64,000 nt of DNA from Alcanivorax sp. 1008 (GCF_020667895.1 NZ_JAFMPS010000002.1:449131-513130); one strand, 5' to 3'. Shown: positions 19,923-28,884, counted from the stretch's first letter. Notes: generated by a model not told the origin, from the sequence alone. Translations and numbers: made by a program.

Positions 19923-20522
19923 ATGGCAAGGCGTAATCAGCATTCGCGGGAAGAGCTGCAGGATCTGGCCGTGGCTGCGGTTCTGAAAATAGCCGAGCGA
20001 GATGGTGTGCACGCCGTTTCCGCTCGCAGTGTTGCCAGGCAGATCGGCTATGCCCCGGGCATGCTCTACCACCTTTTCGAAAACCGGGATGACCTGATCC
20101 TGCGGGCCAATGCCTGCACACTGGACACGCTGGCGGCGGCGATGGAAAACGCCTCGGCAAAGAAAGCCCCGGAAAAGGCTCTGTTGGCTATGGCGCTGGC
20201 CTATCTGCAACTGGCTCAGCGTGAGTCGCCACGCTGGAAGTTACTATTCGAGCATGTCATGGCAGATGGCGCAGAAGTGCCGGCCTGGTATCAGGCTTAC
20301 AGTGAGCGACTGTTTTCCCTGCTTGAACAGCAGCTGCTGTTGCTTGCTCCAACCCGGGCACCGTCTGCTCGGCAACTGGCGGCAAGGGCTATCTGGAGTG
20401 GTGTGCATGGTGTCTGCCTGTTGGCGGTCACGGGCAAACTCGATGTGGTCAGCAGTGTTCGTGAAAAAGCTCTGGTAGAGTCTCTCGTTAACCATTATCT
20501 CACTGGCTGGCTGGCCGCATGA
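19923..20522 (+). CDS. TetR family transcriptional regulator
   Basis: 199 residues from ATG 19923 (MARRNQHSREELQDL). The N-terminal helix-turn-helix reads VSARSVARQIGYAPGMLYHLFENRDDL (about residues 35-62), the TetR pattern, followed by a helical ligand-binding part. It lies 10 bases before the MFS-acyltransferase gene and behind a palindromic operator, so it probably represses itself and that gene in response to a lipid or hydrophobic signal; the ligand is inference. Confidence 0.9.
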   Translation: MARRNQHSREELQDLAVAAVLKIAERDGVHAVSARSVARQIGYAPGMLYHLFENRDDLILRANACTLDTLAAAMENASAKKAPEKALLAMALAYLQLAQRESPRWKLLFEHVMADGAEVPAWYQAYSERLFSLLEQQLLLLAPTRAPSARQLAARAIWSGVHGVCLLAVTGKLDVVSSVREKALVESLVNHYLTGWLAA

Positions 20523-20532
20523 GGATGCTGTT

Positions 20533-22407
20533 ATGAAACGAAGTCTGTCGCAATTGCTGGCCTCCCGTCGTTTTGGCCCTTTCTTCGCCACCCAGTTTCT
20601 CGGTGCCTTCAATGACAACGTTTTCCGTCAGGCACTGATTCTTCTGATTGCTTCAGGAGTGGTGGCCGGCGCCAGTGTCAATACGCTGAATAATATTGGT
20701 CTAGCGCTGTTTATCGTACCGTTCTTTTTGTTCTCGGCAGTGGCCGGCCAACTTGCCGACAAGTATGAAAAATCCATGCTGGTGCGACGGATCAAGCTTG
20801 CCGAGATTTTGATCATGGCCGTTGGTGCGGCGGGGTTCTTTTTCGATGCCGTGTATTTTCTTCTTGCGGTGCTGTTCTGCATGGGGTTGCAGTCCACATT
20901 TTTCGGGCCGATCAAGTATTCGATCATTCCCCAACACCTGAAACAGGAAGAGCTGGTATCCGGCAACGCGCTGGTGGAAATGGGCACCTTTCTGGCCATT
21001 CTGCTTGGTTCGATTTCCGGGGTTATCCTGAAAATGGACGGCACACCAGAGTGGCTGGCGCCAGTGGCGGTCATTGCACTTGCCATGTTGGGCTACTTTG
21101 CGGCCCGACGGATTCCATCAGCGCCGGCAGCCGACCCGTCCTTGAAAATGAACTGGAATCTGTTTTCGGAAACTGTGGATATTCTGCGTTCCGCCAAGGA
21201 GGTGCGTTCGGTATGGATGAGCGTGCTTGGTATTTCGTGGTTCTGGTTTCTCGGCGCGGCCTATACCACCCAGCTCAAAGTTTATGTTGATGACTACCTG
21301 AATGGCACAGAGGGCCTCTATGCCCTGCTCTTGGCGACCTTTTCCATTGGCATTGGTCTTGGCTCATTCCTGTGTGAAAAATTTTCTGGCCGCCGGGTCG
21401 AGCTGGGGCTGGTGCCGATCGGTTCAATCGGGTTGTCACTTTTCGGAATAGATCTGTTCTTCTCCTATCAGGGAATGGTGGGGATGGACCAGGTAGACAT
21501 TGCTGCCTTGCTAGCCGAGCCGGCCGGCATACGGGTAATGATCGACCTGCTTGGTATCGGCGTGTTTGGTGGCTTTTATATCGTGCCGCTGTTTGCCATT
21601 GTCCAGTCCCGCTCCAACCCTCAGCATCTGTCGAGAATTATTGCCGCTAACAACATTCTTAATGCTCTGCTGATGGTTCTCTCCGCCGCGACCGCCATCC
21701 TGTTGGTTGGCGTGCTCGATGTGACCATTCCCCAGTTCTTCCTGATTCTGGCGCTGGCCAATGTGGTGGTTGCCTGCTTTATCTACACGCTGGTGCCGGA
21801 GTTTGTTATCCGCCTGATTATCTGGCTTCTGACTCGAACTTTGTACCGGGTGAAGTTGCAAGGTCTTGAGCAGATCCCTGATGATGGCCCCAGTGTGCTG
21901 GTTTGCAACCATGTTAGTTATGTCGATGCCTTGCTGCTGGCCGGTGCCATCCGCCGGCCGGTGCGCTTTGTTATGTTCAAGCCGATCTATGATCTGCCGG
22001 TGCTGAACTATATCTTTCGCACTGGCAAGACCATTCCGATTGATTCGAAAAGCAGGAATCCTGAGATCTACGCGCGTGCCTTCGAGCGGGTGAAAGAGGA
22101 ACTTGATGCTGGAGAAATCGTCTGTATCTTTCCTGAGGGCAAACTGACCGGCGATGGAGAGATTGATGAGTTCAAAAACGGTATTGAGAAAATCATTGCC
22201 AGTAACCCGGTACCGGTAATCCCGATGGCACTGCGGGGATTGTGGGGTAGCGTATTCAGCCATAAGGATGGCAAGGCGTTGAGCAAGCCGCCCCGACGAT
22301 TCTGGTCGCGGGTATCCCTGGTGGTCGGTGCTCCGGTGCCTGCTGATCAAGTCAGCGCGGCAGATCTGCGTCGGCGGGTTCAGGCTCTGCGCGGGGATGC
22401 CGCCTGA
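20533..22407 (+). CDS. MFS transporter fused to PlsC-type acyltransferase
   Basis: 624 residues. The first about 425 residues are a 12-segment major facilitator resembling the lysophospholipid flippase LplT (GAFNDNVFRQ near residue 26 is its hallmark). The C-terminal about 190 residues are a glycerolipid acyltransferase with NHVSYVD (near 458) and FPEGKLTG (near 532). In E. coli LplT and Aas are separate proteins that import and reacylate lysophosphatidylethanolamine; here transport and acyl transfer are joined, without the Aas acyl-ACP synthetase part. It follows TetR and overlaps VanZ. Confidence 0.92.
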   Translation: MKRSLSQLLASRRFGPFFATQFLGAFNDNVFRQALILLIASGVVAGASVNTLNNIGLALFIVPFFLFSAVAGQLADKYEKSMLVRRIKLAEILIMAVGAAGFFFDAVYFLLAVLFCMGLQSTFFGPIKYSIIPQHLKQEELVSGNALVEMGTFLAILLGSISGVILKMDGTPEWLAPVAVIALAMLGYFAARRIPSAPAADPSLKMNWNLFSETVDILRSAKEVRSVWMSVLGISWFWFLGAAYTTQLKVYVDDYLNGTEGLYALLLATFSIGIGLGSFLCEKFSGRRVELGLVPIGSIGLSLFGIDLFFSYQGMVGMDQVDIAALLAEPAGIRVMIDLLGIGVFGGFYIVPLFAIVQSRSNPQHLSRIIAANNILNALLMVLSAATAILLVGVLDVTIPQFFLILALANVVVACFIYTLVPEFVIRLIIWLLTRTLYRVKLQGLEQIPDDGPSVLVCNHVSYVDALLLAGAIRRPVRFVMFKPIYDLPVLNYIFRTGKTIPIDSKSRNPEIYARAFERVKEELDAGEIVCIFPEGKLTGDGEIDEFKNGIEKIIASNPVPVIPMALRGLWGSVFSHKDGKALSKPPRRFWSRVSLVVGAPVPADQVSAADLRRRVQALRGDAA

Positions 22408-22793
22408 TGACGAGGACGCACTGGAGAACACTCTGGCGGTTGCTGGCGGTGTTGGCTATCGCGCTCATCTGGATTGGCAGCTTGTGGCCGGCAGATGAAC
22501 TACGCCAATTTGATATGCCTTGGTTTAACGACAAGGCGGGCCACTTTCTTGGCTACCTCACGGTGGCCTTGCTGCTAGCGCTGGGTTGGCGCCAGTCACC
22601 ACCGTGGCTGCTATGGTTGATTGCCACCTTGAGTGGCGGCCTTGCGGAGTTGGCGCAGGGTTATCTAACCGCGACCCGTTCTATGGAATGGCTGGATCTG
22701 GCGGCTAACGCTGGCGGCGCGTTGCTTGGCATTATTATAGGTGTCAGCTGGTGCCGACTGGTGATGCCGTCAGGCGCCGAGGCCGAAAACTGA
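22407..22793 (+). CDS. VanZ family membrane protein
   Basis: 128 residues with four membrane segments. It has the VanZ-like pattern DKAGHFLGYLTVALLLALGW (about residues 44-63) and GGLAELAQGYLTATRSMEWLD near residues 76-95. The biochemical role of stand-alone VanZ proteins is unclear. Its ATG overlaps the stop of the MFS-acyltransferase gene (TGATG), so the two are coupled and may act together at the membrane. Confidence 0.85.
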   Translation: MTRTHWRTLWRLLAVLAIALIWIGSLWPADELRQFDMPWFNDKAGHFLGYLTVALLLALGWRQSPPWLLWLIATLSGGLAELAQGYLTATRSMEWLDLAANAGGALLGIIIGVSWCRLVMPSGAEAEN

Positions 22794-22894
22794 CAGGCTG
22801 GTCCAGTCCACGCTGACAGTAACTGACGTGCGCCGATATCGCTGTTCAGCAGGTTTTTACCGAGCATGATTTCCTCTATCCGGAGGGCCTCACC

Positions 22895-23332
22895 ATGACT
22901 CGGTATCCCATTATCACTGCATTTGTCGTCCTGTCATCATTTACCCCACTAGGCGCCGACACGCTTTACCGATGCCCGGGACCGGATGGAGTTCCCCTGT
23001 TTGCCAACCAACCCTGTGACGAGCACAGCAAGCCCCTGGAGCTGCCGGAGATTGGCGTTATCGGCAGTGATGACGGTGGTGTCGAGTTGCGCCGCCGGCT
23101 GCATGCCATGGAGCGTATTGCTGATTTGCCAGCAAGAAAGGAGCGCTCCACAGAATCCTCCCCAGGACTGACATTTGGCCAGCGTATGGCACTGCGCCAG
23201 CTGGAAATACGTCGCGACGGTCTGCAGCGAGATGTGCGCAATCAGGCTCTGGCTTCTTCGTTCCGAAAATCCCTCAGTAAGGAGCTATCACTGGTTAAGC
23301 AGCGTATCCGAATACTTGAAAAACAACGTTGA
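22895..23332 (+). CDS. DUF4124 exported protein
   Basis: 145 residues with a signal peptide (residues 1-21) followed by the DUF4124 pattern TLYRCPGPDGVPLFANQPCDE, which has two cysteines likely to pair in the periplasm. The C-terminal half is charged and helical (near residues 95-145). DUF4124 proteins are common in Gammaproteobacteria and their role is unknown. CGGAGG precedes the ATG. Confidence 0.82.
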   Translation: MTRYPIITAFVVLSSFTPLGADTLYRCPGPDGVPLFANQPCDEHSKPLELPEIGVIGSDDGGVELRRRLHAMERIADLPARKERSTESSPGLTFGQRMALRQLEIRRDGLQRDVRNQALASSFRKSLSKELSLVKQRIRILEKQR

Positions 23333-23444
23333 GCCACCGATGAGCGGGTCGGAAAAGACTGCACCCCGCCGCTATTTACCGTAAAATCAGTGCCTTGAAC
23401 TATGGCTATGGTCGGCACACCGGATCGACGACGGGATAGGGGTA

Positions 23445-24386
23445 ATGAATATGATGGCGTTGTTGGCACCCAAGTTTCTGGTGCTATATGCATTTGTTGC
23501 CACTGGCACCTATGTTCATTTTCGCGGCAAGGTGCGGCACAAGTTTTCTCGTCAGTTACTGGATCACTCAACCATCATGGCGCCGTATAACTGTTTCGCC
23601 TATGCAACCTCGGCGGTACCCAATACGCCCTATATCGCTCTTGAACACTTTCCTGAACTGAAGCTGTTACAGGATAATTGGGAAACTATCCGTGACGAGG
23701 CCGCCGGGCTGTTCGATGAGGGCCGTATCCGTGCTGCCAATGGTCATACCGACCTCGCCTTCCACTCCTTTTTCAAGTCCGGCTGGAAGCGCTTCTATCT
23801 GAAATGGTATGGCGACATGCTGCCTTCCGCTGAGCAGCTGTGTCCGAAAACAGTTGAGTTGGTTAACCGGATTCCGAGCCTGAACGCGGCCATGTTTGCC
23901 ATGTTGCCACCGGGTGGTCGTTTGACTGCCCATCGTGACCCCTTTGGTGGATCTCTGCGCTATCACCTTGGCCTGATCACGCCGAATGATGATGAATGCT
24001 TTATTAACGTCGATGGAGAGAACTACTCCTGGCGTGATGGCGAGGGGGTGGTGTTCGATGAAACCTTTATTCACTCTGCCCACAATCGTACCGACAAGAA
24101 TCGCATTATCCTGTTCTGTGATGTGGAGCGACCCTTCAAGTGGAAGTTTGCTGCAGCGGTTAACCGGTTCTTCAAGAAAATTGCCGTGGCAGCGTCTGCT
24201 TCCCAGAACGATGATAGCGAGAAGCTCGGCGTTCTCAACAAGCTATTCAGCTATATTTATCTGATTCGAATTCAGACAAAAAATTTGAAGAAGACTAATC
24301 GAACTCTGTATTACATCTTGAAGTGGTTGATTCTTGGTCTGGTGGCTTACTTCATCTTTTTCCACGGGTTGCTGGCCAATGCCTGA
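23445..24386 (+). CDS. lpxO: Lipid A hydroxylase-like Fe(II)/2-oxoglutarate oxygenase (LpxO)
   Basis: 313 residues, close to LpxO. Members add a 2-hydroxyl group to a lipid A acyl chain at the inner membrane. An N-terminal hydrophobic segment (residues 3-20) and a C-terminal one (near 285-308) flank the catalytic core. The iron ligands are in TAHRDPFGG (near residue 162) and IHSAHN (near 209), with R-x-HLGL and an RIILFCDVERP strand that binds 2-oxoglutarate. It stands alone. The start could also be one of the ATGs at codons 3-4. Confidence 0.9.
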   Translation: MNMMALLAPKFLVLYAFVATGTYVHFRGKVRHKFSRQLLDHSTIMAPYNCFAYATSAVPNTPYIALEHFPELKLLQDNWETIRDEAAGLFDEGRIRAANGHTDLAFHSFFKSGWKRFYLKWYGDMLPSAEQLCPKTVELVNRIPSLNAAMFAMLPPGGRLTAHRDPFGGSLRYHLGLITPNDDECFINVDGENYSWRDGEGVVFDETFIHSAHNRTDKNRIILFCDVERPFKWKFAAAVNRFFKKIAVAASASQNDDSEKLGVLNKLFSYIYLIRIQTKNLKKTNRTLYYILKWLILGLVAYFIFFHGLLANA

Positions 24387-24453
24387 GGAAAAATCCGGCG
24401 AGATCAGTCTATATGAGGCACGGATCTCACCCCGTTCCGTCTTAAAGGGTTAG

Positions 24454-25377
24454 CTAAACCAGATCACAAGGGCGCCCTCGCGCTTCCTGTGACTGGATCC
24501 AGTGAATAATTCTGCCGCCCAGTTCGCGCCCAGTTGCCCGGGCGGCCAGCTTGATTACTTCACGCAGTGCCTGAATATCGATACCTGTATCCAGACCAGC
24601 CGCCTCAAATAAGTAGACCAGATCTTCAGTGGCCACGTTGCCGGTGGCACCGGGGGCAAACGGACAGCCGCCGAGGCCGCCAACCGAGGCGTCGAACTTG
24701 CGCACACCCAGATCACAGGCGGCCCAGGCCATGGCAGTGGCCAGTCCCCGGGTGTCGTGCAGATGGACGAAGAAGCGTTCGGCACCATATTGCTGAATTA
24801 GCGGTGCCATGATGTCTTTCATTTGCTGTGGATTGCCGGCACCGATGGTGTCGGCAATGGCAATTTCTTCGCTGCCCGCATCAATCATCTGCCGGCTTAA
24901 ATCCAGCGTGACATCCACTGGCGTCAGACCGTCATAGGGGCAGCTAAAGGCGCCGGAAATATAGGTACGTGTAGCAATGCCGTCAGCCCCAGCAGCCTGA
25001 ATAATAGACCGGCAGCTATCGATTGCTTGAGCCAGTGTCATGTTCAGGTTGCGTTGGTTGAAGCTATCAGTGGTCGACAGGACCAGCGCTACTGTGCGGT
25101 ATCCGTTGTCGCGGGCTAGCTGGTAACCACGCAGATTGGGCACCAGCGCGGTGTAATGCAGACCATCGCCCTGCGGCAGCTGGCGGGTCAGCTGGGCGGC
25201 ATCGGCCATCTGCGGCACCGCTTTCGGGCTGACAAAGCTGACCGGCTCAAGCCAGCGCACGCCGGCACCCACTAGCAGCTCGGCCATGCGCACCTTGTCC
25301 TCGGTGGTGACATGCTGGGGCTGATTCTGCAGGCCGTCACGCAAGCCGACTTCATTGATAATGATCTTTTCTTTCAT
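24454..25377 (-). CDS. mvaB: Hydroxymethylglutaryl-CoA lyase
   Basis: 307 residues from ATG 25377 (MKEKIIINEVGLRDGLQNQ); a 19-codon upstream extension is unlikely. The enzyme splits HMG-CoA to acetyl-CoA and acetoacetate, the last step of leucine and some isoprenoid breakdown. NEVGLRDGLQNQ is the metal and substrate site near residue 8, and GGLGGCPFAPGATGN (near residue 230) carries the catalytic cysteine. It is divergent from a VOC gene, with a shared regulatory region carrying repeated TGTATGCAAT. Confidence 0.93.
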   Translation of the reverse strand: MKEKIIINEVGLRDGLQNQPQHVTTEDKVRMAELLVGAGVRWLEPVSFVSPKAVPQMADAAQLTRQLPQGDGLHYTALVPNLRGYQLARDNGYRTVALVLSTTDSFNQRNLNMTLAQAIDSCRSIIQAAGADGIATRTYISGAFSCPYDGLTPVDVTLDLSRQMIDAGSEEIAIADTIGAGNPQQMKDIMAPLIQQYGAERFFVHLHDTRGLATAMAWAACDLGVRKFDASVGGLGGCPFAPGATGNVATEDLVYLFEAAGLDTGIDIQALREVIKLAARATGRELGGRIIHWIQSQEARGRPCDLV

Positions 25378-25462
25378 GCTTTGGAGTCTTTTTTGGCTGG
25401 CGATATATCGGCGGGTGGAAAGTGTGCCATTCATCCGTCAGTGATGCATCCATGGGCAAAAC

Positions 25463-25472
25463 TGTATGCAAT
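25463..25472 (+). promoter_or_regulatory. GntR-type operator candidate 1
   Basis: TGTATGCAAT, upstream of mvaB (minus strand), repeated exactly at 25526-25535 in the same gap. It resembles the T-GTAT-C-A sites bound by FCD-type GntR regulators. The GntR gene at 30295 is the nearest candidate regulator. Confidence 0.5.
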
Positions 25473-25487
25473 TATTTTAGCCAAACC

Positions 25488-25516
25488 TTGTTGAACTCTA
25501 TATAGACGGCTAGAAT
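25488..25516 (+). promoter_or_regulatory. Candidate promoter of the VOC gene
   Basis: TTGTTG (25488-25493), 17-bp spacer, TAGAAT (25511-25516). The expected transcript start near 25523 lies next to operator candidate 2, which would allow repression. Confidence 0.5.
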
Positions 25517-25525
25517 GCCACAAAT

Positions 25526-25535
25526 TGTATGCAAT
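25526..25535 (+). promoter_or_regulatory. GntR-type operator candidate 2
   Basis: Second exact copy of TGTATGCAAT, in an ATTGTATGCAAT context with TTG and CAA arms, at the expected transcription start of the VOC gene. The related TGTATACAAT lies upstream of the acyl-CoA dehydrogenase at 29054. Confidence 0.5.
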
Positions 25536-25549
25536 CTGGAATAGCCGCC

Positions 25550-26206
25550 ATGACCGCGACCACTCACTCTAGTGCCAGCCAGAATCACCAGGCAATGGCC
25601 CTCAAGCCACTCAAGCATATCCACCATATGGCTTTCCGCTGTCGCGATGCGGCACAGACGCGCTGGTTCTATGAAGAGGTGCTCGGTCTGCCATTGACTA
25701 TGGCCATGGTGTTCGATGAGGAGCCGGGCTCCGGGCGCAAGGTGGACTATATGCACCTGTTCTTCCAGATGGGCGACGGAAACTTTATTGCCTTTTTCGA
25801 TGCCCCGGACGATGCCGATGAAATGATGTTCCGGCCGAAGCATGGCTTCGATGTCCATCTCGCGTTTGAAGTGGATACGGAGGAAGAGCTGAAAGCGTGG
25901 CGGCGCCGTATCAATAAATCTGGCCGGCCCTGTTTCGGGCCAATTGACCATGAGTTTATTCACTCCATTTACATGTATGACCCGAATGGCATTCAGGTGG
26001 AGATCACCATAAAGGATAAGCAATACGACGCTATTGTTGAGGCGGACAAGGCACAGGTGGATGACGTGATGAAAGCCTGGACAGAGAAAACCCGGGCCCG
26101 TAAACAAGCAAGATTCGGTGACGCTCTGGATATGCGTGGCCTTGATACCAGCAAGGCGGACTTTTCCAAAGTGAAGGCAGACGCACCAACCCACAGCAAA
26201 GCCTGA
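25550..26206 (+). CDS. VOC family (glyoxalase/dioxygenase-fold) protein
   Basis: About 218 residues from ATG 25550; an earlier in-frame ATG at 25529 lies inside the operator sequence and is less likely. The fold shows two beta-alpha-beta-beta-beta modules. Likely metal ligands are His in HHMAFRCRD (near residue 24), His in FDVHLAF (near 103) and Glu in GIQVEITI (near 150). It could be an extradiol-type dioxygenase, an epimerase or an isomerase; the substrate is unknown. It is followed 24 bases later by an alpha/beta hydrolase, suggesting consecutive steps of a catabolic route. Confidence 0.82.
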   Translation: MTATTHSSASQNHQAMALKPLKHIHHMAFRCRDAAQTRWFYEEVLGLPLTMAMVFDEEPGSGRKVDYMHLFFQMGDGNFIAFFDAPDDADEMMFRPKHGFDVHLAFEVDTEEELKAWRRRINKSGRPCFGPIDHEFIHSIYMYDPNGIQVEITIKDKQYDAIVEADKAQVDDVMKAWTEKTRARKQARFGDALDMRGLDTSKADFSKVKADAPTHSKA

Positions 26207-26230
26207 TTACCAACCGTGCCGGAAGACCAC

Positions 26231-27400
26231 ATGAGCCAGACAAAATTCGACTACGATCGCATACCTTATATGGTGGCCTTTGCCGAGAAATCAGAGTTCA
26301 AGGACACCTATGCCGGGCCCATGGATCTGGTGGCACTGGAAGCACACCTGCTAAAACCAAAAAATCACCCATCTAAATCTGTAATTGTGTTTATGCACCC
26401 GGTTGGCGGCGGTGCCTATCTGCCCATGGTCTCCGCATTGGCCAAGGCCGGCTTCCACGTGATCTATTGCAATAGCCGGTACCGTGGCGCGGATGCCCCT
26501 CTGATCATGGAAAAAGTGGCGGCAGATCTTGGTGCCTGCATACGTGATGCGAAAGAGCGGCTGGGTTATGACAAGGTGATTCTGGCGGGCTGGTCTGGTG
26601 GTGGCTCCCTGTCCATGTTCTATCAAGCAGAAGCAGAAGACCCTCAGGTTACCCACACTCCTGCGGGTGATCCCTACGATCTGACCGCACGCAAGCTGAT
26701 CCCGGCGGACGGCATCATGCTGCTGGCCGCCCATGTTTCCCGGGCGGTTACCCTGACCGAGTGGATGGACCCTTCAGTACTGGATGAAGGCAATCCGGAA
26801 GTGCGGGACAGGGAGCTGGATATCTATGACCCGGCCTGTCCTAACCAGCCAGCGTATAGCGAGGCCTTTATTGAGCGCTTTCGTGCCGCGCAGATTGCCC
26901 GTAACCGCAAGATTACCGGCTGGGTACAGAACAAGCTGGAGGAGCTTCGCCACGCGGGTCGGCATCAGGAAGAATTTGCCTTTATTGTGCATCGGACGAT
27001 GTGTGACGTGCGTTGGCTGGATCCAGCCATTGATGCCAATGAGCGCAAGCCGGGCTGGTGCTATCTCGGTGAGCCACAGGTGGTCAACAACGGCCCGGTC
27101 GCCCTGGCCCGATTTAACACCCTGCGTGGCTGGATGAGCCAGTGGAGCTTCGATCATTCCAATGCCAACGGCCTGACTGCCGCGCCACGCATTACTGTGC
27201 CTGCACTGGTGATTGGCAATACTGCAGATGACGCCTGTACGCCGAGTCACACCCATCGACTGTTTAATGCCTTCAGGCATGAAAACAAGCAGCTCAAGGA
27301 AGTCAAAGGCGCCAACCACTACTACTTTGGCCAGAACGATAAGCTGGCTGAGGCGGTCGGCCACTGTGGCAAATGGCTGCGCCAGCAAGGCCTTGCCTGA
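26231..27400 (+). CDS. Alpha/beta hydrolase
   Basis: 389 residues from ATG 26231, with GGAAGA eight bases upstream; the frame also has a GTG at 26216. The nucleophile elbow is GWSGGGSL (near residue 122), the oxyanion region HPVGGG (near 56), and a C-terminal VIGNTADDACTPSHTH and GANHYY supply the acid and histidine (near 340 and 365). No signal peptide is seen, so it acts in the cytoplasm. It is adjacent to VOC, HMG-CoA lyase and acyl-CoA dehydrogenase genes, so it may cleave an ester, thioester or ring-cleavage product. Confidence 0.85.
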   Translation: MSQTKFDYDRIPYMVAFAEKSEFKDTYAGPMDLVALEAHLLKPKNHPSKSVIVFMHPVGGGAYLPMVSALAKAGFHVIYCNSRYRGADAPLIMEKVAADLGACIRDAKERLGYDKVILAGWSGGGSLSMFYQAEAEDPQVTHTPAGDPYDLTARKLIPADGIMLLAAHVSRAVTLTEWMDPSVLDEGNPEVRDRELDIYDPACPNQPAYSEAFIERFRAAQIARNRKITGWVQNKLEELRHAGRHQEEFAFIVHRTMCDVRWLDPAIDANERKPGWCYLGEPQVVNNGPVALARFNTLRGWMSQWSFDHSNANGLTAAPRITVPALVIGNTADDACTPSHTHRLFNAFRHENKQLKEVKGANHYYFGQNDKLAEAVGHCGKWLRQQGLA

Positions 27401-27490
27401 CCGGATTGCTCAGGGCCTTGCGGGCTGGGCTTTGACTGGCGGCCAAAATGGGCCTAGTTTCTGCGGCTGCCATTTCTGGGGAAGGCTGCA

Positions 27491-28360
27491 ATGTTATATC
27501 TGCTCAAGCTGCTGTTAGGAACCATACTGGCGATTACCGCCGCACAGACCCTGTTGATGTACACCGCCTGGTACTACGACCGTCGCAATTTCCCGGATAC
27601 TTTGATGCCGGAAGAATGCCGTGAGGTGCTACTGCTCCCAGCGCTGTGGGGAATGTTCTGGGAGTGGATGGCAATCAGCCTGCTGGTGGTCAGTTATCCG
27701 TTACGCCTCGTCCATGATGCCTCGCCGGTACGGGCTCGGGTGCAGGGCGAAACCCCAATTATTCTGGTACATGGTTATGGCGGTAATGCGGCTAACTTTC
27801 TGACCCTGCAGTGGCGTCTCAAGGCCCGTGGCTGGGCTAACGTTTATGCGGTCAGCTATACCCCGCCAACCATTGATGCTCGCAAGCTCTCCCAACAAGT
27901 TGCCGACCATGTCAACCGCATTCTGGCTGCCACCGGTGCAGAAAAAGCTCATATTGTCTGCCATAGCATGGGCGGGCCGCTAACCCGCTATGCGCTGCAT
28001 CATCTGGACTTGGCGGGCAAGCTGGATCGGGTTATTACTCTGGGCTCGCCCCATGCGGGTACGCGTATTGCCTCGCTTTTTCCGCCCATGGGTGCCGCCT
28101 TTCAGATGCGCCATCACAGTGATTTTCTCAATCAGTTGAATGCTCTTGAGGACACTCCAGGGGATGCCCAGTTCTATTCGATCTATTCCAACTTTGACAA
28201 TTTTATCGTGCCGTCCTCCAGCGCCATGCTGGGGGGCAACGCGAAGAACATTCATGTGCCTTATTTAGGTCACTGCTCATTGCTTTATAGCCCCACGGTA
28301 CTGGCCCATATCGAGCGCTGCCTGGCAGAGCCAAAATCCCGATTAACCGCCGAAGGTTGA
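27491..28360 (+). CDS. Lipase-like alpha/beta hydrolase
   Basis: 289 residues. A hydrophobic N-terminal segment (residues 1-22) and a second one near 46-65 suggest membrane attachment. ILVHGYGGNAANF (near residue 92) is the oxyanion region and CHSMGGPLTRY (near 157) holds the nucleophile serine, as in triacylglycerol lipases and esterases; GHCSLLYS near the C terminus supplies the histidine. It could hydrolyse lipids or esters feeding the acyl-CoA genes nearby. The substrate is not known. Confidence 0.85.
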   Translation: MLYLLKLLLGTILAITAAQTLLMYTAWYYDRRNFPDTLMPEECREVLLLPALWGMFWEWMAISLLVVSYPLRLVHDASPVRARVQGETPIILVHGYGGNAANFLTLQWRLKARGWANVYAVSYTPPTIDARKLSQQVADHVNRILAATGAEKAHIVCHSMGGPLTRYALHHLDLAGKLDRVITLGSPHAGTRIASLFPPMGAAFQMRHHSDFLNQLNALEDTPGDAQFYSIYSNFDNFIVPSSSAMLGGNAKNIHVPYLGHCSLLYSPTVLAHIERCLAEPKSRLTAEG

Positions 28361-28431
28361 CCTGCGACAAGGTTGCCATCTGCAGAAAATCCGATCATGG
28401 TATTCGCGGACTGATAATGAAGGAGTGCACC

Positions 28432-28884
28432 ATGAGTAAGTTCCAGCCCACCGTCAGCTGGCATCTGCAGCGCGGGGTTGAGTTTGATTATGAGCATTAC
28501 AACCGGGACCACGAGTGGACCTTCCCGGGTGGTGAGGTAGTGCAGGCATCGGCATCGCCGACTCATGGCGGCAGTGCCCAGCGGGTCAATCCGGATGAGG
28601 CAGTGGTTGCGGCAACGTCCAGCTGCCATATGCTGACCTTTCTGGCCATTGCGGCCAAGTCGAAAAAGAAGGTGCTAAGTTATATCGACCGCCCCGAGGG
28701 TGAGGTCGAAAAAAATGCAGACGGACTTATGGCGATCACCAGCATCGTCCTGCATCCGAAAGTGGTGTTTGAAGAGGAAGTGGACGAAGCAACGCTAAAG
28801 AGTTTCCACGAAAGCGCCCACAAGTATTGTTTTGTGGCCAATTCATTGAAGACTCCGGTGACCATCGAGCCTCAGCTCGACTGA
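28432..28884 (+). CDS. OsmC family protein
   Basis: 150 residues from ATG 28432 with AAGGAG upstream. OsmC/Ohr proteins reduce organic hydroperoxides through two cysteines. Here SSCHMLTFLAIAAK (near residue 64) keeps the second conserved cysteine. The usual first one (near residue 50) is not present in SPTHGGSAQRVNPDE, so classic peroxidase activity is uncertain; this is typical of the OsmC subgroup of unknown activity. A terminator follows. Confidence 0.87.
   Translation: MSKFQPTVSWHLQRGVEFDYEHYNRDHEWTFPGGEVVQASASPTHGGSAQRVNPDEAVVAATSSCHMLTFLAIAAKSKKKVLSYIDRPEGEVEKNADGLMAITSIVLHPKVVFEEEVDEATLKSFHESAHKYCFVANSLKTPVTIEPQLD

Noticed and set aside
21511-22431. 306-codon minus-strand frame opposite the MFS-acyltransferase gene
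   Set aside because: Composition is rich in H, Q and R without hydrophobic pattern or motif; the plus-strand gene is convincing.
25472-26194. 240-codon minus-strand frame opposite the VOC gene
   Set aside because: Antisense shadow with no recognisable domain and no ribosome site.
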